DNA from: Pelecanus crispus | Lineage: Eukaryota; Chordata; Aves; Pelecaniformes; Pelecanidae | Direction: 5' to 3' | Assembly: GCF_030463565.1 (NCBI RefSeq) | Contig: NC_134644.1 | Coordinates: forward strand, 131,313,388-131,377,387 | DNA length: 64,000 nucleotides | In this document: positions 46,299 through 59,954 of the stretch, one piece after another | Position numbering within the stretch: position 1 is the first letter of the stretch | Layout of the letters: every line of letters begins with the position of its first letter | Program-made: the position numbers and the translations under genes | Notes under the pieces: generated by a model | What the model saw: the letters and a program-made list of their open reading frames with translations, nothing else | Database searches by the model: none | What the model was told of the DNA's origin: nothing

Positions 46299-49200
46299 GA
46301 GATTTAGAAAGGCTTTCTTAAAGTTCAGTGGGACAGTAGTATTAGTATTAACATTTACCTTTTTTCATCAGGGAAAATATATTTGAAAACTTTAGAGATA
46401 TCTCAGTCCAGGTCAAGTAGAGAAGGTTGTAGGACTTACGGTGACTTACGTGGAACTGAGCAGACAAGATACTGCTTCTGAGCCTGTGACTATTACCCAA
46501 CCTGTTGTGATGCATTGCTATCATAGAAATGCTCTAGAATGCATCTAGAGATGTCTGAAAGGCAGAAAGAGATGTTAATAGTTTCTTTTAATAAATCATT
46601 GATCTATGTGAAGAAATTTATTTGTATGACGAGGCTAAGAGTTACTTTAAATAATTTGTAATATATATTATACGTATTAAAGTGAAGGAATGTATGAAGA
46701 GGTGAAATAAGATCTAAAGAGATTTTTTCGGCTATGTACCTGTTAAATTTCTTTATGTCATTGGTATGAACTAAAGGAAAAGATTGTATACGGATGTTTT
46801 ATGGATATAGCGATGTTAAAACTCTGTGTTTTAGGTGTACAGCTACTTTGACAAATTAAGCCTTAGCAGCTATACAAACAGGCTAGCCTTCACCATATGT
46901 AACCAGTGAAAAAGTGAAATTTAGTACATTTCTGTACTGAGAGAAAGAAACACTTATCAGTGTTATTGTCCTGTGTCTTTGAAGACCATGAACAGGTCAA
47001 TGAATGTAATGTTGAGACAGCCACACAGTCTTCTTTTCAACCTTGACACTGCCACTGTAGGACTTAAGAGTTCTTTGTCTTCCTGCCTCCATCAGTCTGC
47101 TATTTCTAAACACAGTTGATGTTTTTTTCAATCCCACAGCCCTAAATACCAGCTCACTTCATGCCTCTGCCTGTTGAAAAGCAGATCTTCCTTGCTATCT
47201 TTCACCTGTCATTGGAATGGTCAAGCATCATGCTTGGTCATCACAGGGTGTTGTGCAGAGTACTGGAATGAGAACCAAGAAATAATGAAGTTAACAGACT
47301 TAATAATGTATGTATACTTTGGAGTGCCAGGAATATGTTAAAAGTTGTGATCTTTGGTTTCAGAGCTCAATGCCTTTGAGTATTTCAACAACTCAGTGAT
47401 TTAGAACTAATAATTAGAGACAGCAACGTCTTTTTCACGTGACAGGGTACAGTTATTTGGGAGATGAGGATGGTTGGGCTGATTTCAAGTGGACGAACAA
47501 ATACTATAGAAGAACGGAATTTGGGGTAACAATGACATAGTGAGTCTTTTGAAAGACCCTTTTTGAGAAAGGGGGAGACAAAGATGATGTATTTCTGTTA
47601 GACTGATGAGCTTGGCTGAAATTGCAGGACTAGGTCTGGCACGGGATAGGGTGTGAAATTCTGTCATGACTCAAGCAAATACACTTGTTTGCCAAGCCTG
47701 ACTGTTTTTATCAAAGGTCTGCAGGCATTACTCCTGAGGAAATTCAGAAGTAAGATTAATGAGTTTCCCTACTGAATGTCATGGCTGCAAGCTAGATGGT
47801 TTTTCTAGTTGTACAGAAGTCTGGTCTAACTATTCAGTGGTTGTGTGCCTGAAACTATTATCACTGTTATGCTACTGTTTGCTTGCCAGAAATATCAGAT
47901 TTTGATCCTTTGGATTTTGCTGTCCTGGGGTAGCAAAAATAGTGAAAAAGTATGTGTAATAGGAAAAGCAGCATGTTAAGAGTAGACTACTAAAGAGATG
48001 CTCCTAGCACTTATTACAATTCATGATGTAAATGTTGGGTCTGCCGTAAATACATACTGTTCTTCATTCAGGTGAATTACTGCTTATTTTTAAACATAGT
48101 CTCTGTTTGACTTGAAAAGCTTGTTCTTTCTTAGTAGCTGTTTGCAACGTGACAATGTACTATAGCTGAGCAAGCTGTTGTGCTTGGGCAGGCCCACTGC
48201 TAGCAGGGTCTTATAGGTGTGAGACTGAACGCACAAGAAGGCTGAATGGCTCACGTAGGATTGAGTAGTGCCTCTGCTAGTTTTTTTGCAAAGAGAGAGA
48301 ATTTAAAAGGCCTAATGGAAGGCATTAGTGGAAAAAACTCTGCTTGCTACACCTGATGGAAGCTATTCAAATGTGATTTAGGTGATTTATGACATGTTTG
48401 TATACAGACAGAAGTGTGCAACCATTGCAGATAACTGTGCTGAAGTGATATGTATGCTTTTCATCTTTTAATAACAAAATAATGGGAAACTCTTAGCTAT
48501 TTCATTTAACTTCATCACAGCTGAACTGTTCTGTGAGGTGGAAAACACTGTATAGGCAAAAACCAAAGCCTTTGTGGTACTTGCTTGTGGAAGTTTTGTG
48601 GACTAATCTACAGCTATGGAAGATGATCTTTGTTTCAGAGAAAAGGTTTCTCTTCAGTGGCAGCAAGCTAGGATCCCAGCTCTGCCTTTTCTTAGATGAA
48701 TAAGCCTAGACTTGTGCCAGACTCATGAGAATCGCTTAGTGGGATTCTAGAGTCGGAACATATTTTTTCCTTTACTTGTCTTGGCATAAAGCTCTAAGGA
48801 TGCATGATAGATATCTGTGATACCGATTTCAGCCGAAGAGGAAGAAGAAAGCATTTGGAGAGGCATTTTTGTCCGACTACATATTTTCTCTGAAGCAAAG
48901 AGTGATTTATGAAGGAGAAGCACTTACTCTGACAAGAGCGAGGCCTCCCCCCTTAAAACAGTGGCAATAGTGTGTTGTTCTTCTAACAATTAAGATGAAT
49001 GTTTTCTCTGTGTCTGCTCTATGCTCCAGCCGTTGGTTGGGTTGAAGGGTGGCATCGACTGAGCTGTAAGGAATTTTGTGTTGTTTTAAGTGCTGGGTTC
49101 CACTGTGGCGCCGAGTCAAGTATCCTGATGGAGCTTAGTGTCTTCCGGACTATTTGAGCTGTTTAAAAATTGAGGTGGGAGGATACGTCTCCCCCCAAGT

Positions 49201-50195
49201 TAGGGTAGGGAGCAACAAAGTGTTTTTAAACAGTTTTTTTCTGAATTCTGTGTCCTGCCTTCTCTCTTAGCTGCTCTTCAGCTATTCCAGTGTACTCTGC
49301 TCCTTATCATCAATACCTCATCAATAAAATGAGAGAAAATGAACATTTGGGATTCATTGTTTCAATACATGTCACTTATGCTAGTTTTGCCACTGTACAT
49401 GCCACTGTATGGCATCTTACTGATCCTACTACTTACTCAAAAAAAGATGATATGTAGGATCTTTACTACTTAGAGCATAGAACCTCAGCATATTATAGGG
49501 GTGATCCTAATATTAATTTTAAAGTCTTTATAAATCTGCACATAGTCTTTATAAATCTGCACATAACTTTGTAGTGACAAAGGAGAGACATTCTAAAGCC
49601 ATATAAAACATGTCTGGTTTTATGCAACTTGAAATCTTGAATCTAAATATTTTTGATTTGGGTGTAATCCTCTTTTAGAAGCAGATTTCTCTCACAGTTC
49701 TGGAATTCTGTGCCGTATGGGCCTGTCTTAATTTTTCTCTTCTTTATACTTTCATTGTGGTGTAGCAGAACCTTCAGAGCATAATTAACACATTTATTTT
49801 TGGTAGCATACTTTTACAGGACTGTAGAAACAGTCTGTCTTGTATAGCTGCCTACACTGCAGAGTGAGCCAGAAAACTTTTTAAATAAACAAAAAACAAC
49901 TGTACAGTTTAACAGAATATATGTAAAGATTAACTCTCATTGTAATCAAATAGCCTTCCTTCTCATGTTACTCTGCCTTCATCTTTCCTGCATTTGAAAT
50001 ACTCGCAGTGACAGAGACTTGAGATATAGCACCTGACGGGCGATAACGTCTCTGTGCTTGTGTGCTTCAGTGTTGGCTTTTACGGGAATTGCACAACTGA
50101 GACTATTATGCCATTCATTGATTTTAAGTAGATAAATAGTGCGGTAGCTATCTCAGTAGATTGAAGAGGTTGTCTGTTTAATTTCTTATGAATGT
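46299..50195. other. AT-rich intergenic DNA
   Basis: No gene, RNA or clear transposon recognised over 3.9 kb. Open frames are at most 70 codons. A short tandem duplication at 49523-49564 is listed separately. Confidence 0.5.
49523..49564. repeat. Perfect 21-base tandem duplication
   Basis: The unit agtctttataaatctgcacat occurs twice head to tail. Perfect identity suggests a recent slippage-type duplication, and it may be polymorphic. Confidence 0.85.
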
Positions 50196-50540
50196 CAGGG
50201 TGCTGCATGGGCTGGTGGCTCCCCGGGGCCAGGACATCTGGAGCTGCAGGGTGTCCCCAGGCTGTCCCCATCCACCGCCCTGGCCAGGAGCAGGGCAGCC
50301 TGGGGCACTGGGGCAGCCCCAGCCCCGGGCATCGGGCACCTCCCTGGGGAGGGGATGGGCCGAGGTCGGGCAGGGCAGGGCTATGGCGAACTGGAGACCA
50401 TCCCTGCTACAGTGTCACAGGGGTGGGGGCTGGTGGCCCCAGCGGGTTGAGATGGTCCTGGGACCTGGGCAGGGTGGGGGTCCTGGGTGAAGCTGGTCAG
50501 GGCCAGTGAGCCCTGTCAGTGCCATCAAAGCCCCAACGTT
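50196..50540. other. GC-rich island of unknown origin
   Basis: About 340 bases of G-rich DNA (repeated ggggcagg, cctggg and tggtggcccc-like words) stand abruptly in AT-rich surroundings. Open frames of about 100 codons are Gly/Pro/Trp-rich low-complexity sequence. CpG density is modest compared with the SOX17 islands. It might be an unclassified GC-rich repeat, a minisatellite-derived insertion or an orphan regulatory island. I do not recognise it. Confidence 0.5.
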
Positions 50541-52099
50541 GAATGGCTTGGCGATACTTGATTCTTCATATTTTTTAGGTTTCATGCTGTTGTAGTTCTC
50601 AGGATAGACCTTGTTAAAAAGGCATAGGAAGAATTAGATTTAGAAATCAGCTTCAAAACCATCTGGCAGTTTTGGAATATGGAAAAGCACAGAGCAGCTC
50701 ACTACATTTCTGGTAAAAACCACAAGTTTCTTCTGGAAGAAAACAGCTGCTGTATGAGACTTTCACCCTCATTGCAAGAGATAATTTGAAAGGTGTTAAA
50801 AGTGCCACTGACTTTGTTGTCTTCTGTCATTTAATATTTCACTCCTGCAAACAGGTATGACTTTGTATGCTATTTACTAGAGTTCAGGGTATCAATGGGA
50901 TGACTTGCTACATCAGTTGCTTAATGGGAAGTGCTTGAGGGCTGAAGCCTAGCAGGGGGATAAGAATCTCCATTTATGTACATCCCTGAGTTTTTACCTG
51001 TTAAACTGGTGCAACTGTGCTTGATAATCTTCTCTTTGCTTGAAATTAATAAATACAAACCCAGTGAATTTGTTTCTAATATCAGTTGACTATAATTTGA
51101 GGCAGCAGGCATTAATGTTTAAAAAATATCTTTTGCAAGGCCTAACTAGAATTTCACAGAAAAATATCTGAACGAATTTTTTTTTAAAGAATTCTGGTTA
51201 ATTGAAATGGGAACATTCTCAAAAATAATGGAATTTCAGTGGAAGTCTGGCAAAAAGTATTTGTGTCAAGTGCTTGTCCATATATACATTCATACTGGGC
51301 ACAATCTCTTTACATATTTTGAGCCCAATTACTCCTGCCAGCACATTACACAGGGTTTGCACACACTCTGCCCTCTCTCATTAAAGGGCAATGTGCACTG
51401 TACAGTTCCTCTTGATTTTTATTTGGCTAAGTAGGAGTTGTCTCTTGGCATAGTAAATTGACTTGATGCATCAGTAGACTTACCCAGATAACTCCTCTTT
51501 TACCTTAGCATCATATTTTACTTATTTTATTCTATCATTATTTTACTTTCATTCCTATTTTTTCATTGCACTGTGTTGATGTTTACCTCATTGCATCAAT
51601 AGTGAAGATAATGGGAAGGAGTTGTTTGTTTTCTGGCAACATGGAACATTTTCTTCCTTTTTTTTCTTTCAATTATTTATGTTTTATTTCTATTTTGTTT
51701 TGTTATGACTTTTTCTAAAGATGACTTTAAGATGTGTTTGCTATGTGGTAAGCCCACAGAGGGAGGCCACAAGAGGTATTCCTAGAAACAAATCATGCCA
51801 CCACACTTTGCTATATGACACAGGTTGCACTGCAAAAATTGCTGCTGCTTTGAGTTTTTATTGGAAACAAGCTTTGATGGGGTGGTCAGTGCATGTACCT
51901 TGTTATAGGTGCTGGACATAGACTGTTCTTTGGGAATGGAGTCCTACGTAGGGGTAGACCTCTCCAGACTTCATTTTTGTTAGGGCATGTATATTATACT
52001 GTACATCAGTCAGTGTCAACAGATGGAGGAGGAACCTCATGGGGTTCTGCAGTTTCCCCACATGAATGCAGGGTCATTCCTGGCAGAGTTTATCTGGCT
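50541..52099. other. AT-rich intergenic DNA
   Basis: Nothing recognisable apart from ordinary AT-rich sequence and short random open frames. A T-rich stretch lies near 51655-51720. Confidence 0.45.
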
Positions 52100-52200
52100 T
52101 GCAGCTAGAATACTGTGTCCTTTTTTGGGATCCCAATACAAGAAAGACAACAATAGACTGGTGTGTGTTCAGTGGATGGCCGCTAAGGTGGCCAGGGGGC
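52100..52200 (+). mobile_element. Short CR1 ORF2 scrap
   Basis: About 100 bases match the CR1 ORF2 segment around LEYCV-FW-PQYKKD (agaatactgtgtcc, then cccaatacaagaaagac). Neither end of the element is visible, and the frame is degraded after the core. It is probably the remains of an old insertion. Confidence 0.65.
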
Positions 52201-55200
52201 CAGTTTCATGTGACTTCATTGGGGCAGCGTGTTTAAGGCGGAAAGGTCTGAACGCTGAGTTTTCTATAGCACAGCACAAATGCACAGCCCTCCGACAGAG
52301 CAGAGAGACTTATTTCCTGTGGCAACTATATGAACTGTGAGATTCTGCCCTTACTGTAGCTCTGGGACTCAGACGTGTGAAACTGCATTTTAAATTTAGG
52401 ATAGGACTTGGCTCAGTGAAGATTACACTCCTCCCCCTACCTACTGGTGAGCTCTCTGAAGGACCATTTCCATTACAGGACTTTAAGACCATTAAGGGAT
52501 TTTTGCATTTATGGTATTGTTATAGCTGGTGTGAAAGGTAGAAGTTAGATAGATGTGCCTTGATGCCACGGGAGATGAAAACCTCTCTTTCACCTCCGGG
52601 TGGCACTGCTTAAAAACGCTTCTGTTTTCTTTAAGGCTCTTTGTACGAACTGTCCATCACACATTTTGCAACTACAGTAGTTTGCATCATCATGCACAAC
52701 AGATAAACTGGTAAGCAAGGAAGGTAGAGCCTTCTTGTGAAAGTTTCTGATCACAAACCACAGATAGAGAGCTCCAGGATTTTGCCACTTTGTGTCCATT
52801 TTGCATATCCTATAATTTCAGCTTGCTGTTTTTCTGAACATGTATTATTAGTATTCTGATTGTTTTTCTGCATGCTACTTGATAAAATTTTTCCTACATT
52901 TTTTACATGCACTATTTATATGAAGTTATGCTTACCTGATGATAAACGGTAGAGAGAGAATCAGAATAAGAAATACCACTTCGATCATTTACCTATCCCA
53001 GAGAGATACTCTGATATATGTTCTTACATATATCAAATATTATTCCCTTCCACTAGCAGGAAAAGTCCAGAGTTGCCATCTCCAAGCTTCTTTAAAGTCA
53101 CAATTCAGCATCTGAAAATCATGATACTAAAAAGGATTTCTGTTTTTAAATTTATTTGCATCTGGGTTGTGAGTTGTCAGGGCACTTCCAGATTAGTCTC
53201 TTCAGAACTGTCTTCATGACGAAGATGAGTGGAGATGTAGTTATTCTTAATGAAGCTGAGACTCTCACTTATCATCAGACTTTATGGAAGACACCACAGG
53301 CTTTGAAAGTCATAAGAAAGCTGAGACAAGTGATGGTGTTGCCTAGACACAGGCTGTACATACACTGTCTCCTGTTACACTTTGCCTTCCCTAATCCCAT
53401 CTCTTTAAACAGAAGAAAAGTTTGGGGCAGATGCAGAGTTATGGTGTTACCTAGATTCTGCAGTCATTTACTTAGACTGTGTAGAGGCTATTTTATTCCT
53501 GCATTTGAAATAGCCTGTTGCTGATCCACTGATGGAATGCAGAGGCAGGATGTGGGAGGAGATCTGAAGAGGATCAGATATACAGTGGGGGAAGGAGAAA
53601 TCCTTGTTCCATTCAAAAAGAAAATCTTATGAGCAGAGTCTGCTAGCTATCATCCTACTTATTTATTTTAATGGTGGATCACTGCTAATTTTGGAACTCT
53701 TTAAAAAGATTTTCATATAGTTTTAATTTATTTTCTGCTTCTCTGAATTTTGCCTTGTCTTCTGGTGCTGGGAAGAAGACCTGCAAAGAATATTGAAAAG
53801 AGAAGAAAAAATACCTCAGGATTTGGCCAGGATATATGCTTTGGTATTTTGCTCTTCACAACCAGTTTCTATTTCAGACAAGAAGTTGTTAATCTACACA
53901 CTAACATATGAATATATTGTGTGGCATATTTTAGGCATTATATTATGTCCTGATTCACCAGAATGTTCCTCCATTTTCATGTAATGGCAGCAATTTAAAT
54001 GAAACAATATTCTAAACTACAGTGCTTCTCGGTAAGGTTGTCAATAATATCTTATTGCATGTGTCCAGTAATTCAAAATGAGTAATAAAACATAGCTTTT
54101 TATTACATAATTTGATAATTTACATAGATTGTTTGGCCTGGGTGTTGGATTTGGAACTGTTCCTAAAGTCTCCTAAATCTGGTCTTGGATTTCCATGGTT
54201 CCTGAACCTTCAGCAAGTCATATGTTCTTGAAACAGCAAAGCCCTTTACCTGACATCTAACTTAAGCAAATAAATTGGTACCATGATGGTCAGGGAAATA
54301 CAACATTTCTCTCAGTCTCTGTATCCTCAAATTGCCTCTCTGATGTGTTCATCTCTGCCTTTTTCCACATTTAATACATCTAACACAGTTTCTCATGAAA
54401 ATGTTATAAATCTTCATTAATTAATGTTTGTGCAATGTTTTGCATGCTGTCTTTGCTAGTGTAATTGATCTATCTCATTAATAAGTAATGTCAGATTCTA
54501 AGAGGTGCCAAACTATTTATGATACTCATAAACTGCTATGCAAGTATCGGAGGTGTAGAATAAGATCTTAAACAAACTATGTTTTTTAAAAGCTTAAATC
54601 AAATATTTCTCTACAGTGTTGAACTGTATTGCGAAAGAAAATGTTTGTACAAGGGAAAGTTTACAGTACAGAAGACACTTGTTACAACATATCAGTCATT
54701 TACACACCACTCAAAGATTAACAATTGAAACTATGATAACGGAGCAATCAGTCTGTTGCTTAAGTGTTTGCTAATGTGTTTGCTGTTGCTATAGGTACTA
54801 TAGAAAATGGTACTAAACTAACATCAACATTTGTTTTCAGCGAGTGCGATAGAGTCTGGAACACACTGTAGCTGGAATATATGTGAGCGGAAAGAAGCAG
54901 TATCCATCACTTAAATACCTTCTATGTAACTTTGATTTTTCTCTCACATATTATAGCACTTCAAAGGCCTTGGCAGCTATTAAATTCCTTTCCAGAGGGT
55001 CAGGTAATACCTCTTTCGCTTTTTTCCTGATGATTCTTTCTATAAAGTAATAATATATCAGGATGAATTTATATTCTGATTACACTGAAGCATATTGTAT
55101 TTGTGGGGTTTTTTTTTGGAAGAGTTTGGGCCAAAAAGATATGTTTGCAACATTTTGATAAATGTTAAACTTGTTAATGCATTCATTGTTCTACCTGGCA

Positions 55201-57994
55201 TTTTCTCTGTCAGCCTTAGGAAAGATGTGTACCAATATTTTAAAATTTGGCTAGGACAGTTAATCACATTACCTCATATCTGTTTTTCTTACTGGTTAAT
55301 TCCATCTTCACAGGATCAGAGGCCTTGCAACTTTCTTTGACTTCAGTGACAGACTCTTTTTTTACAAAAAGATGATTTTTATTTAGAAGCTTAACCTTAA
55401 GTGCCTATCTTTGAAAAATTTTGAGTTAGTGATTATGAATACACCTTAAACATAAATCAGATTAAGAGATGTCACTTAAAAAGGTTATAGGGCATGCTTG
55501 CATGTAGCACATTCTGTTAGAGCATAAAACTGAGGAAAATACATAAATGAGAAAGAACAGTTCCATATTTTCCTTTGTAACTGTCAACTGCAGTCCTACC
55601 TACTCTTCCTTTGCATTTTTAATCAAGATAAAATACTTTGTCCTTGTGAAAACTATTTTTTTCAGAGTTGTTACCAATTCCACCACTTGTACAGCTCAAA
55701 TGAAAAGAGTTTAATTTGCAGAAAATTTGATTTAAAATTTTTGAAAAATCCTATGAACTGCATTGGGATATAGACAAACTGAAACCATTGACTGGCTTAT
55801 GTGGCCTATCTTGTAAATTTTCTCTCATGTTTTACTGAGTTAATGAAAAGGATAGTTTCTTATACTTATGGTGCCAGCAGTGAGCCTGAGCACAGTAACT
55901 GTCTCTTTTGTTCCCTTTTTTCCTGCCCCATAGTGTTATTGGCTCTTAGCTGAATGTGGGATCTACGTTACCAAGCAGTGGTAGTTAGCTGTCAGTGTTG
56001 TTATATATTTACAGTATTATAAATTCAGGTTAATGGATTTTTCCAACCTGGCAAAATATATTAAGAGTATTCCACCCAAAATCCATGAGAACAACACTAG
56101 GGTATTGTTGAGTGGCCAGATACGTCTTGAAAAACAGACACCAAAGCCTCTTCTTTCTTTCTAGAAAAAAGCCCCGGCTGGAAGTTTTGCAACAAAATGC
56201 TCCATCTCTGTGTGTCCTAAGCTCTAATTCTGGGAGATTGCACCTGTGGTTATACACCTCCTCTAGGAATAGGAGTGACAAAATACACAAGCTATGGCTC
56301 TGTGTGATTAGTGGAGGAAAAACCTTGAAGCTCTTGAGATGCCAGATATTTGCTTTAGAAACTTCTCAATTCAGACATTATGATTAGCATGCTGTATTAG
56401 CTGGCTTTTACCCCTGATTTCCAGTGGTCTGCTTGAGGTGTTCTGTACTGAACAGCAGCAATTATATTCTTTCTATTGGAATTTATTCATGTTGTTTTTT
56501 AAATTTCACAATCCTTGCTTTACCAATTGTTCACAGCTTTCACACAGCACATGCTGATACACCATCCTTGTCTACACATGAAAAACGTAACATTATAAAC
56601 AAAGAGTAACATACAACTGCACTTGTATGTATTTGTGTCCAGCAAAGCCTACATACTACCAATGAAATCAGGGTCTTACTGTGCTAGGCACTGTATGAAC
56701 AACTTGTTGAACATGGTTTCTGTCTCAGCACCCACGGTCTAAATGTGCAGAGGCAAAGTGTGATGGAGAGAAGCTTTTTTTCTGCCATACCCTCTAGATC
56801 CTATTTTTCAGTTTAAGTGACATGGTTTAGAAACATTAACACATACAGAACCATAAGGATTAAGATTGCAAGGGAGACTAGGAGATCATCTAATTGGGTA
56901 GGTGGAACGTCTTCAGGCAGCTTATCTGTTTGTGTTTTACAGTACATGAACTCAGTTTACCTTAAATCAATAAGGTATCAACTTATGGCTAAAACATACA
57001 GTGGTTTCATAAGATGAAAGACATATTTGACTGAAGGAGTTGCTCTTATGTAAAGAAATAATTTTTGTTGATTTTAATGTGGCTAAATGGTTGCAATAAG
57101 TTATTGTATACAAGCCTACAAAGTGCTTGGCTGGGAAAACTGTGCCTTTCCTTACATTTGTACTTGTGTTCTGATCATTCTGTTTTGTTATCCCATTGCC
57201 AGAGAACAAAGATGAAAGAGCATGTTAAGATGACACAATCACTGAACTCTCTTTTGCAGACAGTAAATTAAAATGGAAACCAGTACACAAATGGTCTTAA
57301 CTTTTTATATTGCTTTTGAGTGACATGACTTGAGGTTTGTTTGGGAGCCAAACTTAAATGTCTCTTTTAGAAAATATGTAATTATTTTTGCCAAGTAGGA
57401 CAAAATCTAGCAAGAAAAGTCATGAATCACTCCAGAATAGGCAGTAGTGAATGTATTTTACTGGGATGTGTGATGGTATGGACCTGCCTTATTGCAGAAG
57501 TGAATCAGTAGTACATTCTTTCTAATTTTGCTCCAGCTATGCCATGCGGACATAGATTTGGAGCTGACATACGTCTCAAAGCTGAGTGTGTAAACACAGC
57601 AAGTTTATGTTTGCCTTTAAAGACAAACCCAACAAACAATTCTGGAGATGTTGAATGCTTCCATGAGGTTCCTAGGACTGCAGATGTGGTGGCTAGGTGG
57701 ATTTAACTCTTACTGATATGCTTAAGGGGAAAATATGTTCTGCTTCTGTTGATTGTGCCTAGGGGTCATTGCTAATGCTAAGGGGACTGACATAGCTATA
57801 TCCATGTTTATAGTGCTGAAGTTATCTTAACTAACCTAATGTTAGCAAAACACACACTCTCAACTTTTGTTATCTTATTTCCTATGATGTAAACAATTTT
57901 ATTCACACATCAAAAATCAAGTGGCTTATTTGTACAGTTATAACCCTTTAAAAAATGTCTTAATGAGCCCCTCCTTGTTGAGTGAGTGTTCAAT
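52201..57994. other. AT-rich intergenic DNA
   Basis: No gene recognised over 5.8 kb. The longest open frame is 122 codons (53156-53524) with no recognisable domain. No obvious repeat is visible. Confidence 0.5.
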
Positions 57995-59097
57995 GTAAAT
58001 TCTATAAAGCCTTCAACATGGTCCCCCACAACATCCTTCTCTCTAAATTGGGGAGATATGGATTTGATGGGTGGACTGTTTGGTGGATAAAGAATTGGTT
58101 GGATGGTTGCATCCAGAGGGTAGTGGTCAATGGCTCAATGTCCAAATGGAGACTGGTGACAAGTGGTGTCCCTCAGGGGTCCGTACTGGGACTGGTGCTG
58201 TTTAATATCTTCATCAATGGCATAGACAGTGGGAAAGAGTGCACCCTCAGCAAGTTTGCAGATGACACCAAGCTGAGTGGTGCAGCTGACATGCCAGGAG
58301 GACGAGATGTCATCCAGAGGGACCTGGACAAGCTGGAGAGGTGGGCCTGTGTGAACCTCATGAGGTTCAACAAGGCCAAGTGCAAGGTCCTGCACCTGCG
58401 CTGGGGCAACCCCCGATATCAATACAGGCTGGGGGATGAAGGGATTGAGAGCAGCCCTGCCGAGAAGGAGTTGGGGGTACTGGTGGATGAAAAGCTGGAC
58501 ATGAGCCGGCAGTGTGCACTCACAGCCCAGAAAGCCAACTGTATCCTGGGCTGCATCAAAAGAAGCGTGGCCAGCAGGTCGAGGGAGGTGATTCTGCCCC
58601 TCTGCTCTGCTCTGGTGAGACCTCACCTGGAGCACTGTGTCCAGCTCTGGGGCCCTCAGCACAAGAAGGACATGGACCTGCTGGAGCGGGTCCAGAACAG
58701 GGCCACCAAAATGATCCAAGGGCTGGAGCACCTCTCCTACGAGGCCAGGCTGAGAGAGTTGGGGTTGTTCAGCCTGGAGAAGAGAAGGCTGCGAGGAGAC
58801 CTTATTGCGACGTTCCAGTACTTAAAGGGGGCCTATCGGAAAGATGGGGAGAATCCTTTTAGCAAGGCTTGTTGTGACAGGACAGGAAGCAATGGTTTTA
58901 AACTAAAGGAGGACAGATTTAGGCTGGATATAAGGAAGAAATTTTTTACAGTGAGGGTGGTGAGGCACTGGCACAGGTTGCCCAGAGAGGTAGTGGAGGC
59001 CCCATCCCTGGCAACATTCAAGGTCAGGTTGGACGGGGCTCTGAGCAACCTGATGTGGTTAAAGCTGTCCCTGCTCACTGCAGGGGGGGTGGGCTAG
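57982..59097 (+). pseudogene. Partial CR1 ORF2 (RT C-terminal part)
   Basis: A 371-codon frame begins with about four codons of flanking DNA and then runs through CR1 ORF2. The motif A Asp region is lost to the truncation (only KAFN remains at about residues 9-12). [10 protein letters not shown] at 61-70 and FADD at 92-95 are present, followed by the [19 protein letters not shown] region. With no N-terminal RT or endonuclease it cannot work as an RT. The frame is intact to the natural stop. Confidence 0.8.
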
Positions 59098-59152
59098 ATG
59101 ACCTCTAAAGGTCCCTTCCAACCCAAAGCATTCTATGGTTCTATGATTCTGT
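57995..59152 (+). mobile_element. 5'-truncated CR1 LINE
   Basis: The match to CR1 ORF2 starts inside RT motif A (about 57995) and continues to the stop at 59095-59097. A short 3'UTR and the terminal TTCTATGGTTCTATGATTCTG repeat (about 59129-59150) follow. Its sequence differs clearly from the 44-kb and 34-kb copies, so it belongs to a different CR1 subfamily or age class. Insertion is in AT-rich DNA. Confidence 0.92.
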
Positions 59153-59699
59153 AATTCAATGCATTTACTGTTTGTACCATGGCAATGCATGCTTTCTGTT
59201 TCTTTGTATGTATTGTACTGCCTTGGTATCACTTGTGTCAGCAGAATGTGCAAAATAAATAGTATCCTTAGAAACTGTAAACTAAACATGGGAACACAAT
59301 TGGTACCATATAGCTTGTGATTGCATTTTGTGTTCTGAAATCTGATAAAGATCACCTGGGAATGACTTGTCAAGTCATAGCTGTACAATATGCAGTAACA
59401 CAGATTGCCATCCATGAGATTTTACCCAAATAACGAAATAGCACAGAAAAAGTATTTACTGTTGTGCAAGGAACCAATTATGTCATAACAATAGAACTAT
59501 GACTAAAAATAGATCATATAAGAATTGTAAGATTGGGCTCTGTTTCCTTGTTTTCATCATGAAATACTTCAAATGAGTAAATAGTTGTGGAATTTCATTA
59601 TCTTTCTATCTAACATGCACATTTTGTGTGGACAGTTCAAACAGACAACTCAAACTAAACCAGGCAAAACTTGAGGACACATGGAAGAAGTACCTTCTG
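59153..59699. other. Intergenic, no feature seen
   Basis: AT-rich unique sequence between the CR1 and the LTR fragment. I see nothing recognisable. Confidence 0.45.
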
Positions 59700-59954
59700 A
59701 TGTACCATCACTTGTTTTGCTTTTTTATTATTATTATTATTATTACTACTACTACCACTATTACTACTATTGTATTTATTTTATTTTATTTTATTTTATT
59801 TTATTTTATTTTATTTCAATTATTAAACTGTTCTTATCTCAACCCACAAATCTGCTCACTTTTACCCTTCCAATTCTGTCCCCTATCCCACAGAGTGGGG
59901 AGTGAGTGAGCGGCTGTGTGGTGCTCAGTAGCCAGCTGGGGTTAAACCATGGCA
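59700..59954 (+). mobile_element. ERVL-type LTR 3' fragment, plus orientation
   Basis: This is the 3' half of the same LTR type found at 30.6-31.1 kb but in + orientation. It has CATCACTTGTTTTG, an expanded trinucleotide and pentanucleotide part, ATTAAACTG, CTCAACCCACAAA and the terminal GGGGTTAAACCATGGCA. The 5' half is absent. It is separate from the upstream CR1. Confidence 0.75.
59727..59816. repeat. (ATT)n and (ATTTT)n microsatellites inside the LTR
   Basis: A run of ATT and ACT triplets (59727-59770) is followed by about nine ATTTT pentamers (59771-59816). The expansion is inside the LTR, at the point where the minus-strand copy has only a short (ATT)n run. Length is probably polymorphic. 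Confidence 0.9.
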
